Assembly: GCF_000374305.1 (NCBI RefSeq)
Contig: NZ_KB894093.1
Coordinates: 1,302,001-1,366,000, forward strand
Origin: Actinomadura flavalba DSM 45200
Lineage (GTDB): Bacteria > Actinomycetota > Actinomycetes > Streptosporangiales > Streptosporangiaceae
Length of the DNA: 64,000 nucleotides
Reading direction: 5' to 3'
Part shown: positions 51,737-59,589 of the stretch, one piece after another
Position numbering within the stretch: the first letter of the stretch is position 1
Layout of the letters: every line of letters begins with the position of its first letter
Translations under genes and position numbers: made by a program
Notes under the pieces: model-generated
What the model was told of the DNA's origin: nothing
What the model saw: the letters and a program-made list of their open reading frames with translations, nothing else
The model's database searches: none

Positions 51737-53080
51737 GTGCGAGCCACCATGCTCCCCCACCTGCGGCGACCCCGCCGCAACCCGCACGACCGGGAGATCC
51801 TCCGGCTCGCCGTCCCCGCCTTCGGCGCCCTGGTCGCCGAGCCGCTCTTCCTCCTCACCGACTCCGCGATCATCGGCCATCTCGGCACCGCGCCGCTCGG
51901 CGGACTCGGCGTCGCCGCGCAGCTCCTCAACACGCTCGTGTACCTGTGCGTGTTCCTCGCCTACGGCACCACCGCCGGCGTCGCCCGGCAGGTCGGCGCC
52001 GGGGACCTGCGCGCCGCCGTCAAGCAGGGCATCGACGGCATGTGGCTCGCCGCCGGGCTCGGCCTCGCGCTCATCGCGGTCGGCGTGCCGCTGACCGCGC
52101 CGCTGGTCGACCTGTTCGGCGCGTCCCCGACCGTCGCGCCCTACGCCGAGACGTACCTGCGCATCAGCCTGTTCGGCATCCCCGGCATGCTCGTCATCCT
52201 GGCCGGGACGGGCGTCCTGCGCGGCCTCCAGGACACCCGCACGCCACTGTACGTCGCCGTCGGCGGCTTCACCGTGAACCTGCTGCTCAACGTGCTGTTC
52301 GTGCTGGGGCTCGGCTGGGGCATCGCCGGGTCGGCGTGGGGCACGGTCATCGCGCAGACGGGCAGCGCGGCCGTCTACGTCGCGGTGGTGCTGCGCGCGG
52401 CGCGGCGGCACGGCGCGCCGGTGCGCCCGGACGGGCGCGGCGTGCGGACCGCCGCGACGGCGGCGGTGAGCCTGCTGCTGCGGACGGCGGCGCTGCGCGT
52501 CGTGCTCGTCGTCGGGACGTCGATCGCGGCCCGCATGGGCGACGCCGAGATCGCCGCCTACCAGGTCGGCTTCCTGGTGTGGACGCTGCTGGCGTTCGCG
52601 CTGGACGCCCTGGCCATCGCGGGCCAGGCCATCACCGGCCGCTACCTGGGCGCCGCCGACCGGGCGGGGGCGCGCGCGGCGACGCGCCGGATGATCGGGT
52701 GGGGCGTCGCGGGCGGCGTCGTGTTCGGCCTCGGCGTGCTGCTGGTGCGCCCGTTCCTGCCCGCCCTCTTCACGCAGGACCCGGCCGTCCGCGACCTGCT
52801 GCTGCTCTCGCTGGTGATCGTCGCGCTGATGCAGCCGATCGCGGGCGTGGTGTTCGTGCTGGACGGCATCCTCATCGGCGCCGGGGACGGCACGTACCTG
52901 GCGCGGACGACGGTGCTGGCGACGCTCGTCTTCCTCCCGGCGGCGCTGCTGGCCTACCGTACCGGCGCGGGGCTGGGCGGGCTGTGGCTCGCGATCGGCC
53001 TGTGGATGGCGGCGCGCCTGGTCACGCTCGGGCTGCGGGCGCGCGGCGACGCGTGGCTGGTCACGGGCGCCGTCCGCTGA
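51737..53080 (+). CDS. MATE family efflux transporter
   Basis: A 447-residue protein with twelve hydrophobic helices of the DinF-like MATE type. Start is GTG 51737 or ATG 51749 (MLPHLRRPRRNPHDREILRL). Hallmark text includes LTDSAIIGHLGTAPLGGLGV and GVLRGLQDTRTPLYVAVGGF. In many Actinobacteria a MATE gene lies between rplI and dnaB, so this position is conserved. The likely role is Na+ or H+ coupled export of a drug or metabolite. Confidence 0.92.
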   Translation: MRATMLPHLRRPRRNPHDREILRLAVPAFGALVAEPLFLLTDSAIIGHLGTAPLGGLGVAAQLLNTLVYLCVFLAYGTTAGVARQVGAGDLRAAVKQGIDGMWLAAGLGLALIAVGVPLTAPLVDLFGASPTVAPYAETYLRISLFGIPGMLVILAGTGVLRGLQDTRTPLYVAVGGFTVNLLLNVLFVLGLGWGIAGSAWGTVIAQTGSAAVYVAVVLRAARRHGAPVRPDGRGVRTAATAAVSLLLRTAALRVVLVVGTSIAARMGDAEIAAYQVGFLVWTLLAFALDALAIAGQAITGRYLGAADRAGARAATRRMIGWGVAGGVVFGLGVLLVRPFLPALFTQDPAVRDLLLLSLVIVALMQPIAGVVFVLDGILIGAGDGTYLARTTVLATLVFLPAALLAYRTGAGLGGLWLAIGLWMAARLVTLGLRARGDAWLVTGAVR

Positions 53081-53144
53081 TCGCTCCCGCACGCGTTGCG
53101 CGGACCTCACCCGGAACACGCGCCACTCCCGCTACGATCCGAAC

Positions 53145-53333
53145 ATGTGTTCGACGCGTGGTGAGCACCTCGCCCGGCTGATGCACGCCATCGACGAACT
53201 GGCCGCCGACGGCGACGCCGGCCTGCCCCCGGAGGTCCTCCTGGAACGTATCGCGGCACTGTGGGCCCTGGTCGCGGCCGCCGATCCCGAGATCGCCCGC
53301 CGCCGCACCCGCTACACCGACCCGGGCCGCTAA
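53145..53333 (+). CDS. small hypothetical protein
   Basis: A 62-residue protein from ATG 53145 (MCSTRGEHLARLMHAIDELA). Its text is helical and acidic (LPPEVLLERIAALWALVAAA) with a basic C-terminal end. No family is recognised. The stop overlaps the stop of the convergent amidase gene by 4 bases. It probably follows the MATE gene in the same direction, 64 bases away. Confidence 0.45.
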   Translation: MCSTRGEHLARLMHAIDELAADGDAGLPPEVLLERIAALWALVAAADPEIARRRTRYTDPGR

Positions 53334-54091
53334 TCGAGCCGGAACGAGCGGTCGCGGCGCGGCCGCACGGGACGCTCCGGACGGCGGACCGGCGCCGCCG
53401 GAAGGCCCAGGCGCATCGCCACCTCCGCGCGCAGCTCCGGCAGGCGGGCGTAGAGCACGTCGCCGGGGCAGTCGGTGTTGCCGAGGTCGCGGTGGCCGAC
53501 GATGGCCTTCACCGGGTCGAGGTCGTAGGTGAGGCACAGCCACGTGCAGGTGTCGACCAGGGACGTCCACAGCGAGGCCGGGACGTCGGCCCACATGTAC
53601 GTGCCCTCGTTCTCGATGCCGATCGTGTGCTCGTTGTGCCCGAGCGCCTGCGCGCCCACGACGTGCCGTCCCGTCGCGATCGCGACGAGGCTGCCCTCGC
53701 GGCCCTCCATCACCTGACCGCCGCGGCCGATCGTGAGCTGCTGCCCGACATCGCTCCAGCCCCGGTCCTGCATGTGGAACCGCTGGATCGCACGGGACAG
53801 CTTGAACGCGTGGCCGAGCGAGAGGTCCTTGGAGTTGGTCGTGGCGGTGTGGTGGACGACGACGCGGTCCGGCGCGCGGTCCAGCACCTGCACCGGCGCG
53901 GTGGGCGGCACCGCCTCCCAGTCGAGCCGTGTGTAGACGCGGGGCCGCCGGACCTCCCGCTCCGGCTCGGGTTCCGGTTCCGCGGCGGCCGCCGGCGAGG
54001 CCAGCAGCGGCAGTCCGAGCGCCGCGGCGGCCCCCAGCATCATGCGCCGGGTCGGCGGCGCGCCGCCGTACCCGCCCGAATCTCCGGACAC
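53330..54091 (-). CDS. PGRP-type N-acetylmuramoyl-L-alanine amidase, exported
   Basis: A 253-residue wall amidase. The best start is GTG 54091, which has GGGAGG six bases upstream; ATG 54097 lies directly against that site. A Tat-like signal (TRRMMLGAAAALGLPLL) ends near AAAAEP. The peptidoglycan-recognition fold has zinc ligands in VVHHTATTN and GHRDLGNTDCPGD, plus the loop GWSDVGQQLTIGRGGQVMEG. It cleaves between muramic acid and the stem peptide and may help remodel the wall. It is downstream of rplI with a terminator between. Confidence 0.88.
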   Translation of the reverse strand: MSGDSGGYGGAPPTRRMMLGAAAALGLPLLASPAAAAEPEPEPEREVRRPRVYTRLDWEAVPPTAPVQVLDRAPDRVVVHHTATTNSKDLSLGHAFKLSRAIQRFHMQDRGWSDVGQQLTIGRGGQVMEGREGSLVAIATGRHVVGAQALGHNEHTIGIENEGTYMWADVPASLWTSLVDTCTWLCLTYDLDPVKAIVGHRDLGNTDCPGDVLYARLPELRAEVAMRLGLPAAPVRRPERPVRPRRDRSFRLD

Positions 54092-54191
54092 CGGCATCCT
54101 CCCGTCCGCGACGATCTCAGCACGGACGGTAGCGAGCGCGGCGCCGATCACCAAGGAACGCGGTGCACCGGGCGTTGCGGGCACGCGAAAC

Positions 54192-54220
54192 GGCCGGGCC
54201 CCCGGTGTGGGGACCCGGCC
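54192..54220 (-). terminator. hairpin terminator after rplI
   Basis: The arms ggccgggccccc (54192-54203) and ggggacccggcc (54209-54220) pair over 12 positions with one mismatch, with a 5-base loop, 15 bases past the rplI stop. Confidence 0.65.
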
Positions 54221-54234
54221 GGAACGTGCGTGGA

Positions 54235-54681
54235 TCAGCCCGAGACGACGTCGACGTCGACGGTCGCGCTGACCTCCGGGTGCAGCCGGACGCTGACCTG
54301 GTGCGTGCCGACCGTCTTGATCGGGTTGCCGATCTCGATGCGGCGCTTGTCCAGGTCGGGGCCGTCGGCGGCCTTGACCGCGTCGGCGATGTCGGACGCG
54401 GTGACCGCGCCGAACAGGCGGCCGTTGGAACCCGTGCGGGTCCGCAGCGTCACCTTGATCGCCTTGAGCTGCCCGGCGACCTCCTTGGCGTGCTCGACGG
54501 TCGCGATCTCGCGGGCCGAACGCGCCTTCTTGATGGAGGCGATCTGGGACTCCGCGCCGCGGGTCCACTTGATCGCGAATCCGCGCGGGACGAGGTAGTT
54601 ACGGCCGTAGCCGTCCTTGACCTCGATCACGTCGCCGGGCTCGCCGAGCCCGGACACCTGCTGAGTCAGGATGAGCTTCAT
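54235..54681 (-). CDS. rplI: 50S ribosomal protein L9
   Basis: A 148-residue ribosomal protein. The N-terminal RNA-binding domain is [20 protein letters not shown] with the conserved [14 protein letters not shown]; the long connecting helix and C-terminal domain follow. Length is normal. It is last in the rpsF-ssb-rpsR-rplI group, 17 bases after rpsR, and is followed by a hairpin terminator. Confidence 0.96.
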   Translation of the reverse strand: MKLILTQQVSGLGEPGDVIEVKDGYGRNYLVPRGFAIKWTRGAESQIASIKKARSAREIATVEHAKEVAGQLKAIKVTLRTRTGSNGRLFGAVTASDIADAVKAADGPDLDKRRIEIGNPIKTVGTHQVSVRLHPEVSATVDVDVVSG

Positions 54682-54698
54682 GTCGCGTGAATCCCTTC

Positions 54699-54935
54699 TC
54701 AGCGCGCGGTGCTGGTGTACGGCAGCAGCGCCATCTCACGGGCGTTCTTGATCGCCGTGGCGACGTCACGCTGGTGCTGCGTGCAGTTACCGGTCACCCG
54801 GCGGGCACGGATCTTGCCGCGGTCGGAGATGAACTTCCGCAGCAGGTTCGTGTCCTTGTAGTCGACGTAGGAGATCTTCTCCTGGCAGAAGATGCAGACC
54901 TTCTTCTTCGGCTTGCGAGGAGGAGGCTTCGCCAT
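54699..54935 (-). CDS. rpsR: 30S ribosomal protein S18
   Basis: A 78-residue basic protein binding 16S rRNA together with S6. The text [20 protein letters not shown] carries the C-x-x-C of the zinc-binding form of S18, followed by [20 protein letters not shown]. Two cysteines plus the later C-x-x-H make it the C+ paralogue type. It is upstream of rplI in the same operon; 216 bases separate it from ssb. Confidence 0.96.
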   Translation of the reverse strand: MAKPPPRKPKKKVCIFCQEKISYVDYKDTNLLRKFISDRGKIRARRVTGNCTQHQRDVATAIKNAREMALLPYTSTAR

Positions 54936-55151
54936 CGTGGTGCTCCCTTGTAAGAGCCCCGCTCACGCGGGAATGGGCTGTATTCATTGTCGCGGCCTTC
55001 GCCGCGACGGGTTCGGGGCCTTTGTAGCGTGCGGCTTCCCTCGTCGCTCGGTCGCCAGGGCGACCTTCGCTCCTCAGTCCAGCCGCACGCGGCCCCGAAC
55101 TTCACGGGGTTCGCGCGTGCGAACGGTTTTTTATCGAGGACCTGCGGGTGG

Positions 55152-55805
55152 TTAGAAGGGGGGGTCGTCGGAGTAGCCTCCGCCGCCGCCACCGCCTCCG
55201 CCGCCGGTGGCCCAGGGGTCGTCGGCCGGGGCGCCGCCGCCGCGGGAGCCGCCCTGCTGGCCGCCGCCGAAGCCGCCGCCACCCTGACCGCCACCGCCGT
55301 AGCCGCCGTCCTGGCCGCCGCCGCCGAAGCCGCCGTCCTGGCCGCCGCCGCCGAAGCCGCCGCCGCCCTGACCGCCGCCCTGGCCGCCACCGAAACCGCC
55401 GCCGCCTCCGCCGCCGAAGCCGCCGCCGCCACCCTGGCGCTGGGTCTTGTTGACCTTCGCCGTGGCGTTGCGCAGCGACGGGCCGACCTCGTCGACCTCG
55501 ACCTCGAAGACGGTGCGCTTCTCACCCTCGCGGGTCTCGTAGGAGCGCTGCTTGAGCCGCCCCTGCACGATGACGCGCATACCCCGCGTGAGGGACTCGG
55601 CGACGTTCTCGGCCGCCTGCCGCCACACGTTGCAGGTGAGGAACAGCGACTCGCCGTCCTTCCACTCGTTCGACTGCTTGTCGAAGAACCTCGGGGTCGA
55701 GGCGATGCGGAAGGAGGCGACCGCCTGGCCGCTCGGGGTGAAGCGCAGATTCGGGTCCTCGACGAGGTTCCCGACGATCGTGATGGCGGTGTCGCCTGCT
55801 GCCAT
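55152..55805 (-). CDS. ssb: single-stranded DNA-binding protein
   Basis: A 217-residue SSB. Residues 1-115 are the OB fold ([52 protein letters not shown]). A very Gly-rich linker with repeats such as [16 protein letters not shown] follows, and the acidic tip DDPPF is the protein-interaction tail. It protects single-stranded DNA in replication and repair. Located between rpsF (40 bases upstream) and rpsR. Confidence 0.96.
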   Translation of the reverse strand: MAAGDTAITIVGNLVEDPNLRFTPSGQAVASFRIASTPRFFDKQSNEWKDGESLFLTCNVWRQAAENVAESLTRGMRVIVQGRLKQRSYETREGEKRTVFEVEVDEVGPSLRNATAKVNKTQRQGGGGGFGGGGGGGFGGGQGGGQGGGGFGGGGQDGGFGGGGQDGGYGGGGQGGGGFGGGQQGGSRGGGAPADDPWATGGGGGGGGGGYSDDPPF

Positions 55806-55845
55806 GGGACTTCGCTCCGGCTGGTGTGAGGAACTGAGCCGGGGC

Positions 55846-56136
55846 TCAGTGGACCTCGGGGCGGATGACCTTCGTACGGAGGATCGACTCGCTCAGGTTG
55901 AGCTGACGGTCGAGCTCCTTGACCGTGGCAGGCTCAGCCGACAGGTCGACCACCGCGTAGATGCCTTCGGACTTCTTCTGGATGTCGTACGCCAGCCGGC
56001 GACGACCCCAGATGTCGACCTTCTCGACGCTGCCGCCGTCGGTCGTGACGACCTTCAGGAACGGGTCGAGGGCGGCCTGAGCGGTGCGCTCGTCGATGGC
56101 CGGGTCGAGGATGGTCATGAGTTCGTAACGACGCAT
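55846..56136 (-). CDS. rpsF: 30S ribosomal protein S6
   Basis: A 96-residue ribosomal protein: [20 protein letters not shown], then the conserved [20 protein letters not shown]. It is the first gene of the S6-SSB-S18-L9 block and binds 16S rRNA in the platform with S18. Gene order and length are typical for the phylum. Confidence 0.96.
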   Translation of the reverse strand: MRRYELMTILDPAIDERTAQAALDPFLKVVTTDGGSVEKVDIWGRRRLAYDIQKKSEGIYAVVDLSAEPATVKELDRQLNLSESILRTKVIRPEVH

Positions 56137-56311
56137 GCTGTGTCCCTACCTCCTCTGGACTGGTGCGGTCACGGTCTCTCCGTGACAGGAGGGCTCTTGC
56201 GTCCGTCGCGGCGGGTCGCCGCCCAGGTGGGCGCGCCGACCGCGAGACCGGTACAGGCTACCAACAGTCCGCGACGTGCGGAGCCCGCTCGCGAACGTCC
56301 TCCGCACGAGG

Positions 56312-56512
56312 TCACGGCGTGCGGGCGCGCGCGCCGGACGACGGCTGGTGCCGCGCCGGGCCACGGGTGCCGCGCGTGCAGCGGCGGCGCTCCAGCTCGG
56401 CCATGATGTCGGCCATCCTGGCGCGCATGCGGGCGGTCTGGGTCGTCAGTTCGGACAGCTCCTCCACGAGGGCCGCGTCGTCTTCCTGTACGAACCCGGC
56501 GTCGTTCGTCAT
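56312..56512 (-). CDS. small coiled-coil hypothetical protein
   Basis: A 66-residue protein from ATG 56512. The middle ([20 protein letters not shown] then [13 protein letters not shown]) is a heptad-like helix; the end is basic. No family is recognised. It is divergent from the endonuclease IV gene and 175 bases upstream of rpsF in the same orientation. Confidence 0.5.
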   Translation of the reverse strand: MTNDAGFVQEDDAALVEELSELTTQTARMRARMADIMAELERRRCTRGTRGPARHQPSSGARARTP

Positions 56513-56658
56513 CGCGAGTTCACCCTTCCCTGCCTGTGCCCGGCCGCCCTCCGACGGCACGCCATCGAATCCATGTTCGACCGTACCGTCTCCCGCCGAC
56601 ATTTCCCGGCCCCGGCGTTCCGGTGCCGTTGTCGGTACCGGCGGATAGTCTCGTCGGC

Positions 56659-57429
56659 ATGCGCATCGGAGCCCACGTCGACCAGGAGAACCCGCTCGCC
56701 AGTGCCCGCGAGCGCGGCGCCGACGTCGTCCAGTTCTTCCTCGGCGACCCGCAGGGCTGGAAGAAGCCCGTGCCGCCGCAGGGCGTCGAAGGCGTCGCCG
56801 CTGCGGGCGTCGACGTCTACGTGCACGCGCCGTACGTCATCAACGTGGCGACGTCCAACAACCGCATCCGCATCCCGAGCCGCAAGCTGCTCCAGCAGCA
56901 GCTCGACGCCGCCGCCGCCATCGGCGCGAAGGCGCTCATCGTGCACGGCGGGCACGTCCTCAAGGACGACGACCCCGAGAACGGCTACGAGAACTGGCGC
57001 AAGGTCTTCGAGCGACTGGAGACCCCGATCCCGATCTACATCGAGAACACGGCGGGCGGCGGCAACGCCATGGCCCGCAAGTTCGACCGGATCGCCCGGC
57101 TCTGGGAGGTCCTGTCCGGCGTGACCGACCTGGAGTCCAAGGTCGGCTTCTGTCTCGACACCTGCCACGCGCACGCGGCGGGGGAAGAGCTGATCGACGC
57201 CGTCGACCGCATCAAGGCGATCACCGGCCGGATCGACCTCGTCCACTGCAACGACAGCCGCGACGCCTTCGGGTCGGGCGCCGACCGGCACGCCAACCTC
57301 GGTCAGGGCGAGATCGGCACCGAACTCATCCTCGGCGTGGTGCGCGCGGCGGGGGCTCCCGTCATCGTGGAGACGCCCGGCGCGGGCCAGGCCGACGACA
57401 TCGCCCTGCTCCGGAGCAACCTGGCCTGA
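56659..57429 (+). CDS. nfo: deoxyribonuclease IV (AP endonuclease)
   Basis: A 256-residue TIM-barrel AP endonuclease of the endonuclease IV family. The start [17 protein letters not shown] is used (ATG 56659). Metal ligands appear in [54 protein letters not shown] and [20 protein letters not shown]. It cuts DNA at abasic sites for base-excision repair. It is alone on its strand, divergent from the small coiled-coil gene. Confidence 0.92.
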   Translation: MRIGAHVDQENPLASARERGADVVQFFLGDPQGWKKPVPPQGVEGVAAAGVDVYVHAPYVINVATSNNRIRIPSRKLLQQQLDAAAAIGAKALIVHGGHVLKDDDPENGYENWRKVFERLETPIPIYIENTAGGGNAMARKFDRIARLWEVLSGVTDLESKVGFCLDTCHAHAAGEELIDAVDRIKAITGRIDLVHCNDSRDAFGSGADRHANLGQGEIGTELILGVVRAAGAPVIVETPGAGQADDIALLRSNLA

Positions 57430-57614
57430 CGTGGCCGTTTCTCATCATTCGGACATGGGGAACCGTAACGTCGGAGTCGGCATCTAACATCGCGACGGAC
57501 CAGCGTGACGACAAACCCCTCCACGCCTTGTCACACTGGCCACCGAGATCCGACCCCCCAGCGCACGTGTCCGGCCAGTAGGCGGCGGCGGGCGCGCGAA
57601 CGATCGGGAAGCCC

Positions 57615-58007
57615 ATGTCCAACCCGTACGACCCCTACGGCCAGCAGCAGTACGACCCCTACGGCCAGCAGGGCTACGGCCAGCCGGCCCCGGTGCAGCA
57701 CCACTACTACGGCGGCGGCGGTCCGCCGGTCGTGGCCCGCAACAACGGCATGGCGGTCACGTCGCTGGTGCTCGGCATCGCCAGCTTCCTGTGCTTCGGC
57801 TTCCTGATCATCCCGCAGGCGCTCGCGGTCATCTTCGGGCACGTCGCGCTCGGCCAGATCAAGCGCACGCGCGAGGCCGGCAGCGGCATGGCCGTCGCGG
57901 GCCTCATCCTCGGCTACCTGTGCCTGGTCGGCTGGATTCTGTACTTCTGCCTGCTGTTCGTCGGCGTCGTCGCGGGCTTCGGCGGCGCGTCCTCCAGCAC
58001 CTACTGA
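57615..58007 (+). CDS. DUF4190 membrane protein
   Basis: A 130-residue protein. The N-terminal third is low-complexity (repeats of YDPYGQQ and a Gly-Pro stretch). Two hydrophobic segments follow (LVLGIASFLCFGFLIIPQAL; VAGLILGYLCLVGWILYFCL) separated by GHVALGQIKRTREAGSGMAV, the DUF4190 signature. It is a small membrane protein of unknown role, common in Actinobacteria. It converges on the GT87 gene. Confidence 0.85.
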   Translation: MSNPYDPYGQQQYDPYGQQGYGQPAPVQHHYYGGGGPPVVARNNGMAVTSLVLGIASFLCFGFLIIPQALAVIFGHVALGQIKRTREAGSGMAVAGLILGYLCLVGWILYFCLLFVGVVAGFGGASSSTY

Positions 58008-58022
58008 TCCGCGCGCCCGGCT

Positions 58023-59477
58023 CTAGGCCGGGTTCTCGGCCAGGGTCTCCGATGTTCCACGTGGAACATCGGGGGCCTTCGTCTTGCGGGCACGCAGGGC
58101 CGACAGGGAGAACCGGTCGGGGGCGCCGTCCAGGACGCCGCCCGCCGGATCGTCGTCGCCGTCACGGCGGACGAGGTCCAGGGACGGGCGCAGGATGTCC
58201 ACGACGACGAGGATCGCCATGGCGAGCACCGTCAGGAACCGCGCGAACAGGGCGAGGTAGTAGACGTCGTCGGAGATGCCGCCCGGCGGGGCCTCCAGCG
58301 ACAGGACCGCCGAGACCGTCGCGCCCAGGTCGCTCGGCTCGTCCTCGACCTTCACCGACAGCAGGTACCACCAGATGCCGAAGAAGTAGATGATCTCGCC
58401 GATCTGCCAGACGACGAACGCGGGCAGCTTCGGCCGGGCCAGCACGGCGAGCGGCAGTAGCCAGAGCGCGAACTGCGGCGACCACACCTTGTTCGACAGC
58501 ATGAACGCGACGACGACGAGGAACAGGAGCTGCGCCAGCCGGGGACGGCGCGGCGCCGCCCACGCCAGGACGGCGATGCCCCCGGCGAGCAGCACGAACG
58601 TGCCGGTGCCGAGCAGGTTGAGGTGCTCGTCGGCCGACTCCAGGCCGTGATCCTGGAGGTAGAAGAAGATCGAGCCCCAGTCGATGCCGCGGTTCTGGCT
58701 GAAGCGGTAGAACTGGACCCAGCCGTCCCAGGCGAAGATCATGATGGGCAGGTTCACGGCGAGCCACGCGACGACCGTTCCGGTGAACAGGCGCCCGAAC
58801 GCGCGCCACTGCCCGGACCGCGCGCACAGCAGGAACAGCGGGCCGAGGAACAGCAGCGGATAGAACTTGGCGGCGATGGCGAGGCCCAGCAGCGCGCCCG
58901 CGAGCGCCGGGCGGCGCTTGGACCAGGCCAGGACGGCCAGCGCCGACAGCGCGACGGCGAGCAGGTCCCAGTTGATGTAGGCGCTGAGCAGCAGCGCGGG
59001 GGACAGCGCGATCATCAGGCCCACGCGCAGTGACCGGCGGCCCGCGACGTACGCGGTGGCCAGGACGGCGACGATCGCCAGCAGCGCCAGCAGCACGGCG
59101 GTGATGTTGAAGAACACCATGCCCTGGCCGTCCTTGCCGAACGGCTGGGACAGCCACGTCACGACCTGCATGAAGAAGCCGCTGACGACCGGGTACTCGA
59201 TGTAGCGGATGTCGTCGCCGGGGAAGCTGTCGAAGTACGCGAGTTTGCCGTCGGCGAAGCCGCGCCCGTAGAACAGCGGGTAGACGTCGGTGTAGCAGGC
59301 GTACGTCGTCGTCTTGACGAAGTCGAAGCCGTTGCGGGCGCACGGCTGCTTCTGCACCCAGCCGAGCAGGCAGACCAGGGCCGTCACCCCGGTCAGGACC
59401 GGGACGAGACGGACGAACCGGCTGGGCGGGGGCCGTTCGGTGTCGGCCGTGGGCGGAGTGCTGGAGGGCGACGGCAT
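58023..59477 (-). CDS. GT87-family membrane glycosyltransferase
   Basis: A 484-residue polytopic protein from ATG 59477. About ten hydrophobic helices surround GT87/DUF2029 marks: VSGFFMQVVTWLSQPFGKDG near the first loop and LLGLAIAAKFYPLLFLGPLF in the middle. It uses polyprenyl-phosphate mannose or arabinose and works in wall or lipoglycan assembly. The last 20 codons contain a perfect parS site. The coding frame tolerates it as DVPRGTSE. Confidence 0.85.
   Translation of the reverse strand: MPSPSSTPPTADTERPPPSRFVRLVPVLTGVTALVCLLGWVQKQPCARNGFDFVKTTTYACYTDVYPLFYGRGFADGKLAYFDSFPGDDIRYIEYPVVSGFFMQVVTWLSQPFGKDGQGMVFFNITAVLLALLAIVAVLATAYVAGRRSLRVGLMIALSPALLLSAYINWDLLAVALSALAVLAWSKRRPALAGALLGLAIAAKFYPLLFLGPLFLLCARSGQWRAFGRLFTGTVVAWLAVNLPIMIFAWDGWVQFYRFSQNRGIDWGSIFFYLQDHGLESADEHLNLLGTGTFVLLAGGIAVLAWAAPRRPRLAQLLFLVVVAFMLSNKVWSPQFALWLLPLAVLARPKLPAFVVWQIGEIIYFFGIWWYLLSVKVEDEPSDLGATVSAVLSLEAPPGGISDDVYYLALFARFLTVLAMAILVVVDILRPSLDLVRRDGDDDPAGGVLDGAPDRFSLSALRARKTKAPDVPRGTSETLAENPA
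58053..58068. promoter_or_regulatory. parS site (TGTTCCACGTGGAACA)
   Basis: A perfect match to the bacterial parS consensus TGTTNCACGTGNAACA, within a 22-bp perfect palindrome (58050-58071). It lies inside the 3' end of the GT87 gene. parS sites recruit ParB for chromosome segregation and cluster near the origin, which fits the nearby rpsF-dnaB block. Confidence 0.85.
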
Positions 59478-59589
59478 AGGGAGCAGACTAGGGGCCCGAT
59501 CTTGCCCCTGACACGCCCGTGCCCCGGTTTCCATCCTGGACCGGGGCACGGAGCACGCTATTTAGCTAATTCGTACAAACCGCCCGCTC

